From NCBI GenBank assembly GCA_947085405.1, contig CAMTWO010000012.1, positions 1-32,493 of the forward strand: DNA of 32,493 bases. Direction: 5' to 3'. This DNA is from JASEGV01 sp947085405 (lineage in GTDB: Bacteria; Bacteroidota; Ignavibacteria; UBA10030; BY39). Below are positions 1 to 7,864 of this stretch, in pieces. The number at the start of each line of letters is the position of its first letter. The first letter of the stretch is position 1. A model generated the notes under the pieces. The model was given only the letters and a program-made list of their open reading frames with translations, did not search any database and was not told where the DNA came from. The position numbers and the translations under genes were made by a program.

Positions 1-55
1 CCGATACTTCGCTGGACACACCAGATGATATATCAGAACTGAGACATTATGACTC

Positions 56-391
56 TTGTGCACATATTTACTCATACATCCAGTATATCACATTCTAAAA
101 GCCGAAGCAAGCTTCGGGGTATTCACCCGGAAAAGAATAAATAATCTTACGCTTGACCCAATTACCGATACAAGTGATGTCCCACTTTATGTTGCGGAAA
201 AATTATATGTCAGAGATGGTGCAGATTGGACAACATTACCCACTGTTGATCAAAAAGATAGAGCGAGTGATAAAAAGAAATTACTAAATACAAAGGCAGT
301 TGATAAAATGACTCTTGCTAGGATCAGAGAAAGAGGTGCGTATGATGAATTTACTCTTTGGTTTAATACACTAAAACAATTTACCAATTAA
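56..391 (+). CDS. Uncharacterised ORF, possibly 5'-broken
   Basis: I do not recognise this protein. The 111-residue frame has no signal peptide or membrane segment; its C-terminal two thirds are charged and look coding (for example KDRASDKKKLLNTKAVDKMTL, shown here only in part as a style). The N-terminus is doubtful. Frame +3 is open from the window edge to a stop at 96-98 and reads like protein (DTSLDTPDDISELRHYD...), while the ATG at 56 lies inside that stretch, so a frameshift near 80-100 may join the two frames. A perfect 7-bp stem, CCGAAGC-AA-GCTTCGG, sits at 103-118, close to the putative break. No Shine-Dalgarno is obvious before 56. It ends 40 bp before an attC-like palindrome, as a cassette gene would. 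It could equally be a short native gene or a decayed remnant. Confidence 0.35.
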   Translation: MCTYLLIHPVYHILKAEASFGVFTRKRINNLTLDPITDTSDVPLYVAEKLYVRDGADWTTLPTVDQKDRASDKKKLLNTKAVDKMTLARIRERGAYDEFTLWFNTLKQFTN

Positions 392-430
392 CGTATTTGG
401 AAATTTATTGTTAAATAATATTAAAATGCA

Positions 431-505
431 TATAACAAGCCAATCAAGCGGACGCCCACAATAAAAGGAATCAGGGTTAGCCGATTATTTGCAACGCTGT
501 TAGCA
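431..505 (+). repeat. attC-like imperfect palindrome (possible integron cassette recombination site)
   Basis: The left end reads TATAACAAGCCAATCAAGCGG and the right end GATTATTTGCAACGCTGTTAGCA. When the right arm is reverse-complemented it shares TAACA, a CAA..AA block and CGG with the left arm, so the arms pair imperfectly, leaving unpaired bases as attC sites do. TAACAA at 433-438 and GTTAGC at 499-504 sit where the outer core sites of attC lie. The outer boxes do not match the strict RYYYAAC/GTTRRRY consensus, so this may be a diverged site or an unrelated repeat. It lies between the stop of the upstream ORF and the start of the epimerase gene. No integrase gene is in the window. Confidence 0.4.
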
Positions 506-573
506 CACACAAATTATTTATGTCGTAGTTACACGGGTTAGCAAAAATCAAAAAAACAAGGAGACAAAATATC

Positions 574-1500
574 ATGCAAACAATATTAGGAGTAAACGGA
601 ACGATTGGCTCTGTATTAGCAAAGGAGTTAACCGCTTACACAAATCAAATAAGATTAGTCAGTCGCAATCCAAAGAAAGTAAATGAGACAGATGAATTAT
701 TCCCAGCCGATTTATCAGATGCGACTCAGGTTGAAAAATCTATTGAAGGTTCTGAAGTTGTATATCTATTAGTGGGATTTGATTATAACATAAAAGTTTG
801 GCAAGATAAATGGCCCAAACTTATGCGTGCCACAATAGATGCTTGTATTAAGCACAAAGCGAAATTAGTATTCTTTGATAATGTCTATATGTATGATATA
901 AATGCTATCCCGCACATGACTGAAAATTCAATCATAAACCCGCCAAGTAAAAAAGGTGCAGTTAGAAAAGAAATTGCCGACATGCTTTTAAATGAAGTAA
1001 AATCCGGAAAATTGACTGCACTAATTGCCCGCTCTGCTGATTTTTATGGACCTAATAACGATAAAAGTTTTTTAATAGAAGTGGTTTACAAAAACATTAA
1101 AAAAGGGAAGAAGCCCAATTGGTTCATTGATGCAAATAAAAAACATTCCTTTACTTATACACCCGATGCAGCCAAGGCGACTGCACTATTGGGAAACACT
1201 GTTGACGCATACAACCAAGTGTGGCATTTGCCCACCGATAAAAATACCTTAACAGGTAAAGAAATGATAGCATTGTTTGCAAGAGAAATGAATGTAGAAA
1301 ACAAGGTTTCTATATTGCCGATGTGGTTATTGAAAATACTCGGTCTCTTCATTCGAATAATGAAAGAGATGCCCGAAATGATGTATCAATACGATCGGGA
1401 TTATTTTTTTGACTCAAGCAAATTTGATAAACGATTTAATTTTAAAACTACAACTTATCAGGAGGGTGTAAAGCTGACAATTGGGCAAACAAAAAAATAA
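574..1500 (+). CDS. NAD(P)-dependent epimerase/dehydratase-like protein (atypical SDR)
   Basis: The 308-residue protein has a Rossmann fold at its N-terminus, with the dinucleotide-binding glycines GVNGTIG at residues 6-12 (GxxGxxG), followed by the SRNP/ADLSD pattern typical of extended or atypical short-chain dehydrogenases. 'FFDNVYMYD' and 'RSADFYGP' correspond to the active-site and substrate-loop regions of the NAD-dependent epimerase/dehydratase family. The substrate cannot be told from sequence. The start is supported by AAGGAGA about 10 nt before the ATG. It is one of only two plus-strand genes, and its close resemblance in style to Bacteroidota epimerases, together with the attC-like element upstream, suggests it arrived as a mobile unit. 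That origin is inference. Confidence 0.8.
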   Translation: MQTILGVNGTIGSVLAKELTAYTNQIRLVSRNPKKVNETDELFPADLSDATQVEKSIEGSEVVYLLVGFDYNIKVWQDKWPKLMRATIDACIKHKAKLVFFDNVYMYDINAIPHMTENSIINPPSKKGAVRKEIADMLLNEVKSGKLTALIARSADFYGPNNDKSFLIEVVYKNIKKGKKPNWFIDANKKHSFTYTPDAAKATALLGNTVDAYNQVWHLPTDKNTLTGKEMIALFAREMNVENKVSILPMWLLKILGLFIRIMKEMPEMMYQYDRDYFFDSSKFDKRFNFKTTTYQEGVKLTIGQTKK

Positions 1501-1569
1501 ACGATTGAAGCAGATCAACCACGAACGCATATTGGCGGTAGCTCGGCGGATAATTAAATATTTTGATCT

Positions 1570-1594
1570 CGTTCGGAAAGTCCTTTTCGGAACG
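1570..1594. repeat. Imperfect inverted repeat between convergent genes
   Basis: CGTTCGGAAA and TTTTCGGAACG face each other around a short loop, between the 3' end of the plus-strand epimerase and the 3' end of the minus-strand response regulator. It could act as a weak bidirectional terminator, but there is no clear T-tract on either side. Confidence 0.3.
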
Positions 1595-1664
1595 GAAGCT
1601 CGGATCATTCTCACGCTAAGAGTGGAAACGAGTGCTCAAACACCAAGACAGAACTAAAATTATA

Positions 1665-3029
1665 TTACTTCCCTCCCCATTTCTTTAATCGGTAACGTAG
1701 ATTTCGTTCGGAGATACCAAGTTGGAGTGCGGCTTTCGATTGGTTGCCATCTGTTTTTTGGAGCGCTTCAAATATTAATTCTTTCTCTAACTCTTCAACT
1801 CGCTCCCCTAAATTTTGTGATTGAGACGATCTGGAGGATGGCTGTTCACTTGGTAAACTTCGCAGGTTGATAGGCAGTTCATTGGTTGTGATAAGATTTT
1901 CCCGAACAAGCACTACCGCACGATGGATAATATTTTCTAATTCACGTACGTTACCTGGATAATGATATTTTAAAAGTGTATCGAGTGCTTCTTTCGAAAA
2001 TTCTACTTTTTCTTTATTAACTTCTTTTGAATACTTATCTTTAAAATATTCTACAAGCGGAAGGATATCTTCTTTTCTTTGATGCAGCGGAGGGATTTCG
2101 ATGGTAACAACATTGAGTCGATAAAATAAATCTTCACGAAACTTGCCTTCTTTCATAAACTCTTCGAGGTTTCTGTTGGTCGCAGCAATAACACGTACAT
2201 CAACTTGAATTGGTGAAGAACCGCCGACTCGTTCGAAATTTTGTTCCTGCAAAACACGAAGGAGCTTAACCTGAGTCGATAGTGGTATATCACCGATTTC
2301 ATCTAAGAATATAGTTCCACCGTCGGCTAACTCAAAGCGACCAAGCCGTTGTTTATCGGCACCGGTATAGGCGCCCTTCTCGTGCCCGAACAACTCGCTT
2401 TCAAGCAAGTTCTCGTTCAACGCAGAACAGTTGACCGCAATAAAGGGTTTATTGTGGCGTTGACTTGCAAAATGTATAGCTCGGGCAATCAACTCTTTTC
2501 CGGTTCCACTTTCACCCCTTATCAGAACCGATGCTCTGCTCTTTGCCACTCTTCCTGTAAGATTTAATACTTCTTCCATTTTGCTTGAACGTGCAATAAT
2601 GTCCGTAAACTTATATTTTTCGGCAAGCTGTTCCTTTAGTAAAATATTTTCCGAAATAAGTTGCTGCCTTTCGCCAAGCCGTTGTATGAGCAATTCGAGT
2701 TCATCGAAATCGATAGGTTTTGTTATGTAATCGTATGCACCCGCACGCATTGCTTCTACAGCACTTTCAATCGTCCCGAATGCCGTCATTATCACAATCG
2801 CCGCTTCAGGATTCTTTGCCCGAACTTCTTTAAGCAAGTCAACGCCTGTTTTACCGGGCATCTTAAAGTCGGTAAGTATCAAATCAACCAAATTTTTATT
2901 TGCCAATTCAATACCTTGTTCAGCAGAATTTGCTTCTATTACATTGTAACCTTTCTTCTTTAAATATCCAGCGAGTATTTTCCTCTGATTCGCTTCATCA
3001 TCAACTGCTAAAATTGTAAGTTTAAACAT
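1665..3029 (-). CDS. Sigma-54-dependent response regulator (NtrC family)
   Basis: This 454-residue protein activates sigma-54 RNA polymerase when phosphorylated by its partner kinase. The receiver domain (about 4-120) has the acidic pair D10/D11, the phospho-acceptor D54 in LTDFKMPG, T82 and K104. The central AAA+ domain (about 142-370) has Walker A GESGTGKE at 172-179, the sigma-54 contact loop GAYTGA at 219-224 (usually GAFTGA; Tyr is a tolerated variant) and Walker B FLDE at 241-244. The C-terminus carries a Fis-type helix-turn-helix (GNQSKAALQLGISERNLRYRL). The gene starts 2 nt after the stop of the histidine kinase, so the two are co-transcribed and probably translationally coupled. The target genes are not evident; I found no convincing -24/-12 promoter nearby. 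Confidence 0.95.
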   Translation of the reverse strand: MFKLTILAVDDEANQRKILAGYLKKKGYNVIEANSAEQGIELANKNLVDLILTDFKMPGKTGVDLLKEVRAKNPEAAIVIMTAFGTIESAVEAMRAGAYDYITKPIDFDELELLIQRLGERQQLISENILLKEQLAEKYKFTDIIARSSKMEEVLNLTGRVAKSRASVLIRGESGTGKELIARAIHFASQRHNKPFIAVNCSALNENLLESELFGHEKGAYTGADKQRLGRFELADGGTIFLDEIGDIPLSTQVKLLRVLQEQNFERVGGSSPIQVDVRVIAATNRNLEEFMKEGKFREDLFYRLNVVTIEIPPLHQRKEDILPLVEYFKDKYSKEVNKEKVEFSKEALDTLLKYHYPGNVRELENIIHRAVVLVRENLITTNELPINLRSLPSEQPSSRSSQSQNLGERVEELEKELIFEALQKTDGNQSKAALQLGISERNLRYRLKKWGGK

Positions 3030-3031
3030 TT

Positions 3032-5086
3032 TTAACTCACTTTCAGTGGTAATTCGATTGTGAACTTTGTTCCTGTACCTTGCACGCTTTCAACATTAAT
3101 AAGACCGTCGTGCTGAGATACTATTTGTTGAACGATACTCAATCCTAAACCTGTTCCTTCTGCTCTTGTTGTAAAATAGAGGTTAAATATTTTACTTAAA
3201 TTTTTCTCAGGTATTCCTGTTCCAGTGTCTTGGAACTCAAATATTCTTTTATCTTCATTGCAGAAAAGTTTTAAGGATATTTTTCCACCTTGCGGCATCG
3301 AGACGATACTGTTCTGTAAAAGATTTAAAAATACTTGTTTCATTTGCTCGTGGTCGATGTTGAGTATGCAGTTTTCTGTCGAAGATATTTCCAACTCAAT
3401 ATTTTTTGAAGATATTTGTATCTCGAATAAGTTTTTCAACTCACTTAAAAACTCCGAAGATGGAATGCTTGCGATGTTTAATTTGGGAGGACGGGCAAAG
3501 CGAAGGAATTGTTGAACGATGTTGTTTACCCGTTGAACTTCGGAACGGAGTATTTTTGTAAGTCCGTAGTATTCATCTTGGTTTGTTTGTGGAACGAATT
3601 CTTTTTCGTATCTCTGAGCAATCATATTTACTGAATTCAAGGGGTTGCGAATTTCGTGTGCGACACCCGATGCAAGCTCGCCCATTGCAACTAATTTTTC
3701 GCGCTGTTGTATATGCCGCTCCATTGCACGCGTTTCAGTAACATCCTTCAAAGCGGCTGTAAAGGAACTTAACACATCCCCCTCGTCGTAAACAAACGAT
3801 GTGCTGATAGAAAGAATTCGACTCCCTTTATTGGGACAACCGACAGTTAACTCAATATCTTTTAACGAGTTGCGGGCGTTTAAACTTTCCGCCAAAACAA
3901 CCAATTGATTGTTAAATATTTTCGATATATGTTTCCCAATAACATGGTGTGAATCAGTCGCGCACAGGTTCTCTGCTTGTTTATTGAAGATTGTTATAAG
4001 TCCTTCGGCATCGGTAGTGATGAGTGCGTCAGCCATATTTTGAAGCACGCTGCCGGTGTAGGTTTGGATTTTTTCGTATTCCCGAGAAACGAATTTGAGA
4101 TTTTGATTGACGCTAATTACTCCGATTACGAGCGAGGCAAGCACAAACAATACGAGAGATATAATTACAGTACGACGCGACATCCTGTCTTCGAGTGCGT
4201 GTATTTCGTCCATCGGAAGACCTAAACGCAGAAGTCCGATGGTTTCACTATTTATCACAAGTGGTTTTACTACTTCGAAAACATCTTTTTCATTAAAGGA
4301 AGACACGCGAGTTTCGACTGTTTTTCTTTGCATTGCATTTTCCAAAAACTCATCTCCCTCAATCGAATTTATTTCTGAAACCGATTTACTCGCCGCAAGT
4401 ATTCCTTCGCTGTCTTGTAAAACTATGTATTCTATTCCACCACTCTTGCCGATATCCTGAAGCATTTTCCCAAATCCGATTCTATCCCGAAAGCTAAGTA
4501 GATAGGTTGCATCGATATTTACAACCACAGCGCCGCGTTTATTTGATTTACGGCGAACCGCAACTGCAAATCTTTTCCCGTTTTCGTATCGTGCTTCTTT
4601 CAATCCGATAATCAGTTCAGTAACTTCCCCTTTGAGTATCGGTTGAATAAAGTCGGATGGTGAATGTTTGGCTTTTAAACTCGCGTGTATGGAATCATGA
4701 GTGTAACTGCTTGCGACCTTATTCCCTATTACGTCAAAAATATTAATCCTATAAACCTGATTATCATCGGCAATCCTTTTCAAGTATTTATTACTTAGAG
4801 TAGTTATACTATCTAATTCTGAAACCATATATGCCACGCTTAATAATCTATCTGCGATTAAATCTTCCACTTCAGCATTCGATAAAACAGTGTTGGCACT
4901 ACTCAACGTCATTGTTTCAATCAGCAGTGTTGCTTCCTCGGTCATTAAATGGTAAAGTTCTTTTCGGCTTTGAGTCAACTCCCAAATCGCAGAAATAATC
5001 ATTGAAGCAGCTATCACAACTGCGACTGCAATTATATATCTCGGTTGGATTAGTTTTGTAGATTTAAGTTTGATAGTTTTAAACAT
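3032..5086 (-). CDS. Membrane PAS sensor histidine kinase (NtrB/AtoS/ZraS-like)
   Basis: 684 residues. Two membrane segments (about 17-36 and 303-325) bracket a roughly 270-residue extracytoplasmic sensor region, probably Cache/PAS-like. A cytoplasmic PAS domain follows (about 340-460), then the dimerisation/phosphotransfer domain with H-box 'GVAHEIRNPLN', in which H477 is the predicted phosphorylation site, and a C-terminal HATPase domain with N-box 'NLLQNSIVSM', G1 'DTGTGIP' and G2 'GTGLGLSIV'. It should autophosphorylate and pass the phosphate to D54 of the downstream regulator, 2 nt away. The signal is unknown; the large periplasmic part points to an envelope or external cue. The ATG at 5084-5086 gives the first membrane helix its positively charged N-terminal flank, which supports that start. 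Confidence 0.95.
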   Translation of the reverse strand: MFKTIKLKSTKLIQPRYIIAVAVVIAASMIISAIWELTQSRKELYHLMTEEATLLIETMTLSSANTVLSNAEVEDLIADRLLSVAYMVSELDSITTLSNKYLKRIADDNQVYRINIFDVIGNKVASSYTHDSIHASLKAKHSPSDFIQPILKGEVTELIIGLKEARYENGKRFAVAVRRKSNKRGAVVVNIDATYLLSFRDRIGFGKMLQDIGKSGGIEYIVLQDSEGILAASKSVSEINSIEGDEFLENAMQRKTVETRVSSFNEKDVFEVVKPLVINSETIGLLRLGLPMDEIHALEDRMSRRTVIISLVLFVLASLVIGVISVNQNLKFVSREYEKIQTYTGSVLQNMADALITTDAEGLITIFNKQAENLCATDSHHVIGKHISKIFNNQLVVLAESLNARNSLKDIELTVGCPNKGSRILSISTSFVYDEGDVLSSFTAALKDVTETRAMERHIQQREKLVAMGELASGVAHEIRNPLNSVNMIAQRYEKEFVPQTNQDEYYGLTKILRSEVQRVNNIVQQFLRFARPPKLNIASIPSSEFLSELKNLFEIQISSKNIELEISSTENCILNIDHEQMKQVFLNLLQNSIVSMPQGGKISLKLFCNEDKRIFEFQDTGTGIPEKNLSKIFNLYFTTRAEGTGLGLSIVQQIVSQHDGLINVESVQGTGTKFTIELPLKVS

Positions 5087-5135
5087 CGCTGAAAATTTAC
5101 ATAGAAAAGTTATAAAATGCCATTAATTTTATTTT

Positions 5136-6005
5136 TCAGAGCTTATACTTTCGAATATAAGATGAAATCGCTTTAACTGTCCTGTTCAGATTTTTTCCTA
5201 TCTCCTCAATAGATATTTTTTTATAATTATTCATCAGATACTCTTTTTCTTCAACTGTCCAGGGTTTACTTGGGCCCGAACTTAATCTGAGTAATCCTGC
5301 ATAGTTCACCACATTATCGTAACCACGATTCAGTTTTAAAGCGATTTCTTTTGTGGGTATTTTTTTATAGTTCTGTCTTAAATATTCTTTATCCTCCTCA
5401 GTCCATTTTCTACCTGGTTGTCTTTTAAGAATACCCAATCGATTTACGTAATGAGAAACGGCACTGATACTAACTCCAAGCTTATCGGCAATTTCTCTAT
5501 AAGTCTTTTTATTATAATATTTTTTAACGTACTGGCGTTCTTCTTTTGTCCAATCGTGGTCGTGTAATGGTCGGCTTAAACCCAAAGCTTGAGCTTTTAG
5601 TAAAATGCTATATCGTGAGCGTCCAATTTTTTTAGAAAGTTCGTGCAAAGAAATCTTACGGTCGTGATAGCAACTCTTCAGCAGGTTTATTTCTTCATCC
5701 GACCAATTTGCGGGCCTTTTTTCAGTTAAGCCAAGTTTTTTTGCATGAACCAGTATTGATGGGATAGTTCTTTTTAATGTTCTGGCAATCGCCGCATTAG
5801 AGCGGTCGTTATAGTGCCGTAGCAAATAATTATCTTCCCACGTCTCCCATTTTTTTACTCGTGTTGAACGAATTCCTAATTGATTTGCTTTAGCGATAAC
5901 GGAATCCGCAGGACGGTTAATTTTTTTACCTACATATACTGAACCGCGTTTTGAGTAATACGCTTTCAATATTTTAATTTCTTCTTCAGTCCACAACTTT
6001 GCCAT
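5136..6005 (-). CDS. Protein of six tandem Myb/SANT-like helical repeats
   Basis: The 289 residues divide cleanly into six units of about 47-50 residues, starting near residues 4, 52, 100, 150, 199 and 248. Each opens with a W-(T/S/E)-x-E-E/D segment (WTEEE, WETWED, WSDEE, WTKEE, WTEED, WTVEE), continues 'xLxxxYxx', has a middle helix 'xxIAxxLxR' and closes with a recognition-like helix 'xSVxxxAxxLG(I/L)'. This is the pattern of Myb/SANT-type or HTH repeats that bind DNA. There is no enzymatic domain, signal peptide or membrane segment. It could be a transcription factor, a nucleoid-like protein or a remnant of a mobile-element regulator. It sits 49 nt upstream of the histidine kinase, so it may be co-transcribed with the two-component pair. 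Confidence 0.75.
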   Translation of the reverse strand: MAKLWTEEEIKILKAYYSKRGSVYVGKKINRPADSVIAKANQLGIRSTRVKKWETWEDNYLLRHYNDRSNAAIARTLKRTIPSILVHAKKLGLTEKRPANWSDEEINLLKSCYHDRKISLHELSKKIGRSRYSILLKAQALGLSRPLHDHDWTKEERQYVKKYYNKKTYREIADKLGVSISAVSHYVNRLGILKRQPGRKWTEEDKEYLRQNYKKIPTKEIALKLNRGYDNVVNYAGLLRLSSGPSKPWTVEEKEYLMNNYKKISIEEIGKNLNRTVKAISSYIRKYKL

Positions 6006-6040
6006 AATTATTTTCTACAGCTTTTAGTTTAAACTCCAAC

Positions 6041-6055
6041 ATTCCATTATTCCAC
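6041..6055. repeat. Short intergenic repeat ATTCCATTATTCCAC, copy 1
   Basis: A 15-base motif in the gap between the hexa-Myb gene and the peptidase gene, identical to 7827-7841 in the next intergenic gap. The surroundings carry further degenerate 'CTCCA'/'TTCCA' units. Confidence 0.5.
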
Positions 6056-6058
6056 CTC

Positions 6059-7747
6059 TCATTTAACAAACTCTGCAACAAAATATTTCGGAGTCAGCCC
6101 TTCTCCGGTTGAATGTTTTAGTAGATCGTTCCAATAGTAACTAGAACCGGGGAAAAATATTTTTTCCTTCAAAAATTTTCCTATTTCAGGTTTTGCGGCG
6201 AAAGAAATTTCAGAGAAAGTTTCTTGCTTAACTACATCGCGGATTATAGCACTCAAAATTTGTGATGCCGCCAGCTCACCTAACTGATAATTGTGATAAT
6301 AACAAGGATATTGTGCCACGTGAATCTTTGCAGCCCAGTCGGGCTCGTTCCGTTTTTCCGGACGTGTAACAAACTGATACTCTTCAACTAAATCCCACCA
6401 CAGCTTGTTGAGGTTTTGATCGGGGTCTTGATACAAAGCGCGCTCGAATCGAACCATAACTTGCGACCAACGACTAAAGGCAAGCATAGATATTCTTTGA
6501 TTATCGCGCAAAGCTTTTTGAAGTAACGGTTTTTCTTTCTCGCTTATTCCAACCATCGCTTGCAGCCAATCGACGTTGTATGCCTGCCTGCCCATTATCT
6601 GAGCAATCGCCTCTGTCATAAATGTGTGTGCATCGGTTCGTATTAAGAATGGCAAATCTTTATTCACATATTTGGAATATACTGCGTGCCCCAATTCGTG
6701 CAACTGCGTATCCATCCAGTAGAGATTGTCGGAGAGGTTGCACATTATTCGGACATCACCCAGGCGGTCGATATCGTTGCAAAAGGCATGCTGGTACTTT
6801 TTATCTCGTGGGTATAAATCACTATTTTTTAAAATATCGTCGACAGGTAATTCAATGCCGGTAAAAAAGCTACGACTTATTTCTTCGATGTTTTTGCCTT
6901 TGAAATATTTGTCGAGGTCAACCTCGCCGTATTCGGACACCTCCTGAAAGAACGGGTTTGCATAATGCCAGGGCATTAATTCCTTTGTCTTTACTCTAAA
7001 TCTTTTTGCGAGCGACGCATCGAGTTCATTTTTCATTTGTCTAAAAGGTTCGTCAGTCAGTTGTTTAAGATTATCAAAGATGGCGATGACTTCATCCGCA
7101 CTCTGCTCGTCGGTTTCAAGCGACATAACGTAGTAATTTTCGTAGCCGAGTTGTTTAGCTGCCTTGTTCCTCAGTTTCACTAATTCGATTACCATCGGTG
7201 CAACTTCTTTACCGACCTGCTTACTCGCTTCCCACGCTAATTTGCGTTTAGCAGAGTTGCGTTCATTTTTAAGTATGTCGGCAATTTCGTTGTCGTTTAC
7301 TTCTTTGCCGTTAATCTTTCCGCGGAAATTGTTAAACTTGTTGGCAATTTCAGCTTGCTTATCTACTATCTGTTTCATCAACGTAGTATCGATTTGGTTC
7401 TTCGCAAATTGGTTAAATAATATTGTAAGCTGACGTTGAAGCAGCGAATCCTTGATTATTCCTTTTACTTTCAAATCTTTCAGGAAAGCGAAATCGCTTT
7501 TATTCGACCTGATTGTGTTGACTTCGAGTTCTAAAGCCGCCCGTTCATCGTAAAACTTTTTATCGCCGGTCGAGTTCGCATTCCAGTCGGTGATATTTAA
7601 CGCTTTCAATTTCGGTTCTATATCTTTGAGATGATTGGTGATGAATTCGCGAAGTTTGTTTTCGTCGGATTTCGTTGAAGAACAGTTCATCATTGTCCAA
7701 GAAATTAGAAGCGGTAAAGAAAGAATCAAAACAATGTATGATCTCAT
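6059..7747 (-). CDS. M2-like (ACE-type) zinc metallopeptidase
   Basis: A 562-residue secreted or envelope peptidase. The zinc site is H350-E-L-G-H354 with the probable third ligand E379 in 'TEAIAQIMGR', 25 residues after the second His, which is close to the spacing in angiotensin-converting enzyme (family M2). Family members release dipeptides from peptide C-termini. The N-terminus has a hydrophobic stretch (about 4-17) followed by 'MMNCSS'; C22 might be a lipidated cysteine, but Asn at -1 fits the lipobox poorly. Start support is good: AAGGAG lies 7 nt before the ATG. It follows the permease gene by about 117 nt and could be a separate unit. An M3-type peptidase is the main alternative; length and the His-to-Glu distance favour M2. 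Confidence 0.8.
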   Translation of the reverse strand: MRSYIVLILSLPLLISWTMMNCSSTKSDENKLREFITNHLKDIEPKLKALNITDWNANSTGDKKFYDERAALELEVNTIRSNKSDFAFLKDLKVKGIIKDSLLQRQLTILFNQFAKNQIDTTLMKQIVDKQAEIANKFNNFRGKINGKEVNDNEIADILKNERNSAKRKLAWEASKQVGKEVAPMVIELVKLRNKAAKQLGYENYYVMSLETDEQSADEVIAIFDNLKQLTDEPFRQMKNELDASLAKRFRVKTKELMPWHYANPFFQEVSEYGEVDLDKYFKGKNIEEISRSFFTGIELPVDDILKNSDLYPRDKKYQHAFCNDIDRLGDVRIMCNLSDNLYWMDTQLHELGHAVYSKYVNKDLPFLIRTDAHTFMTEAIAQIMGRQAYNVDWLQAMVGISEKEKPLLQKALRDNQRISMLAFSRWSQVMVRFERALYQDPDQNLNKLWWDLVEEYQFVTRPEKRNEPDWAAKIHVAQYPCYYHNYQLGELAASQILSAIIRDVVKQETFSEISFAAKPEIGKFLKEKIFFPGSSYYWNDLLKHSTGEGLTPKYFVAEFVK

Positions 7748-7826
7748 GGTATTTCTCCTTATAAATATTTAGGGATAGTTCATTGAAAATTGGGCACATT
7801 TTCAACAAATTTTATTATTTACATTT

Positions 7827-7841
7827 ATTCCATTATTCCAC
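7827..7841. repeat. Short intergenic repeat ATTCCATTATTCCAC, copy 2
   Basis: The second identical copy, in the gap between the peptidase and the permease, followed by another degenerate unit (TACTCCACC). Function unknown; it resembles the short tandem oligomers that decorate intergenic gaps elsewhere in this window. Confidence 0.5.
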
Positions 7842-7864
7842 TACTCCACCCCCAAGCTACCTTC

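Noticed and set aside
1501..1664. Second attC site after the epimerase gene
   Set aside because: I looked for TAACAA/GTTAG-type boxes and found none; the only structure is a weak inverted repeat. The cassette reading is therefore incomplete.
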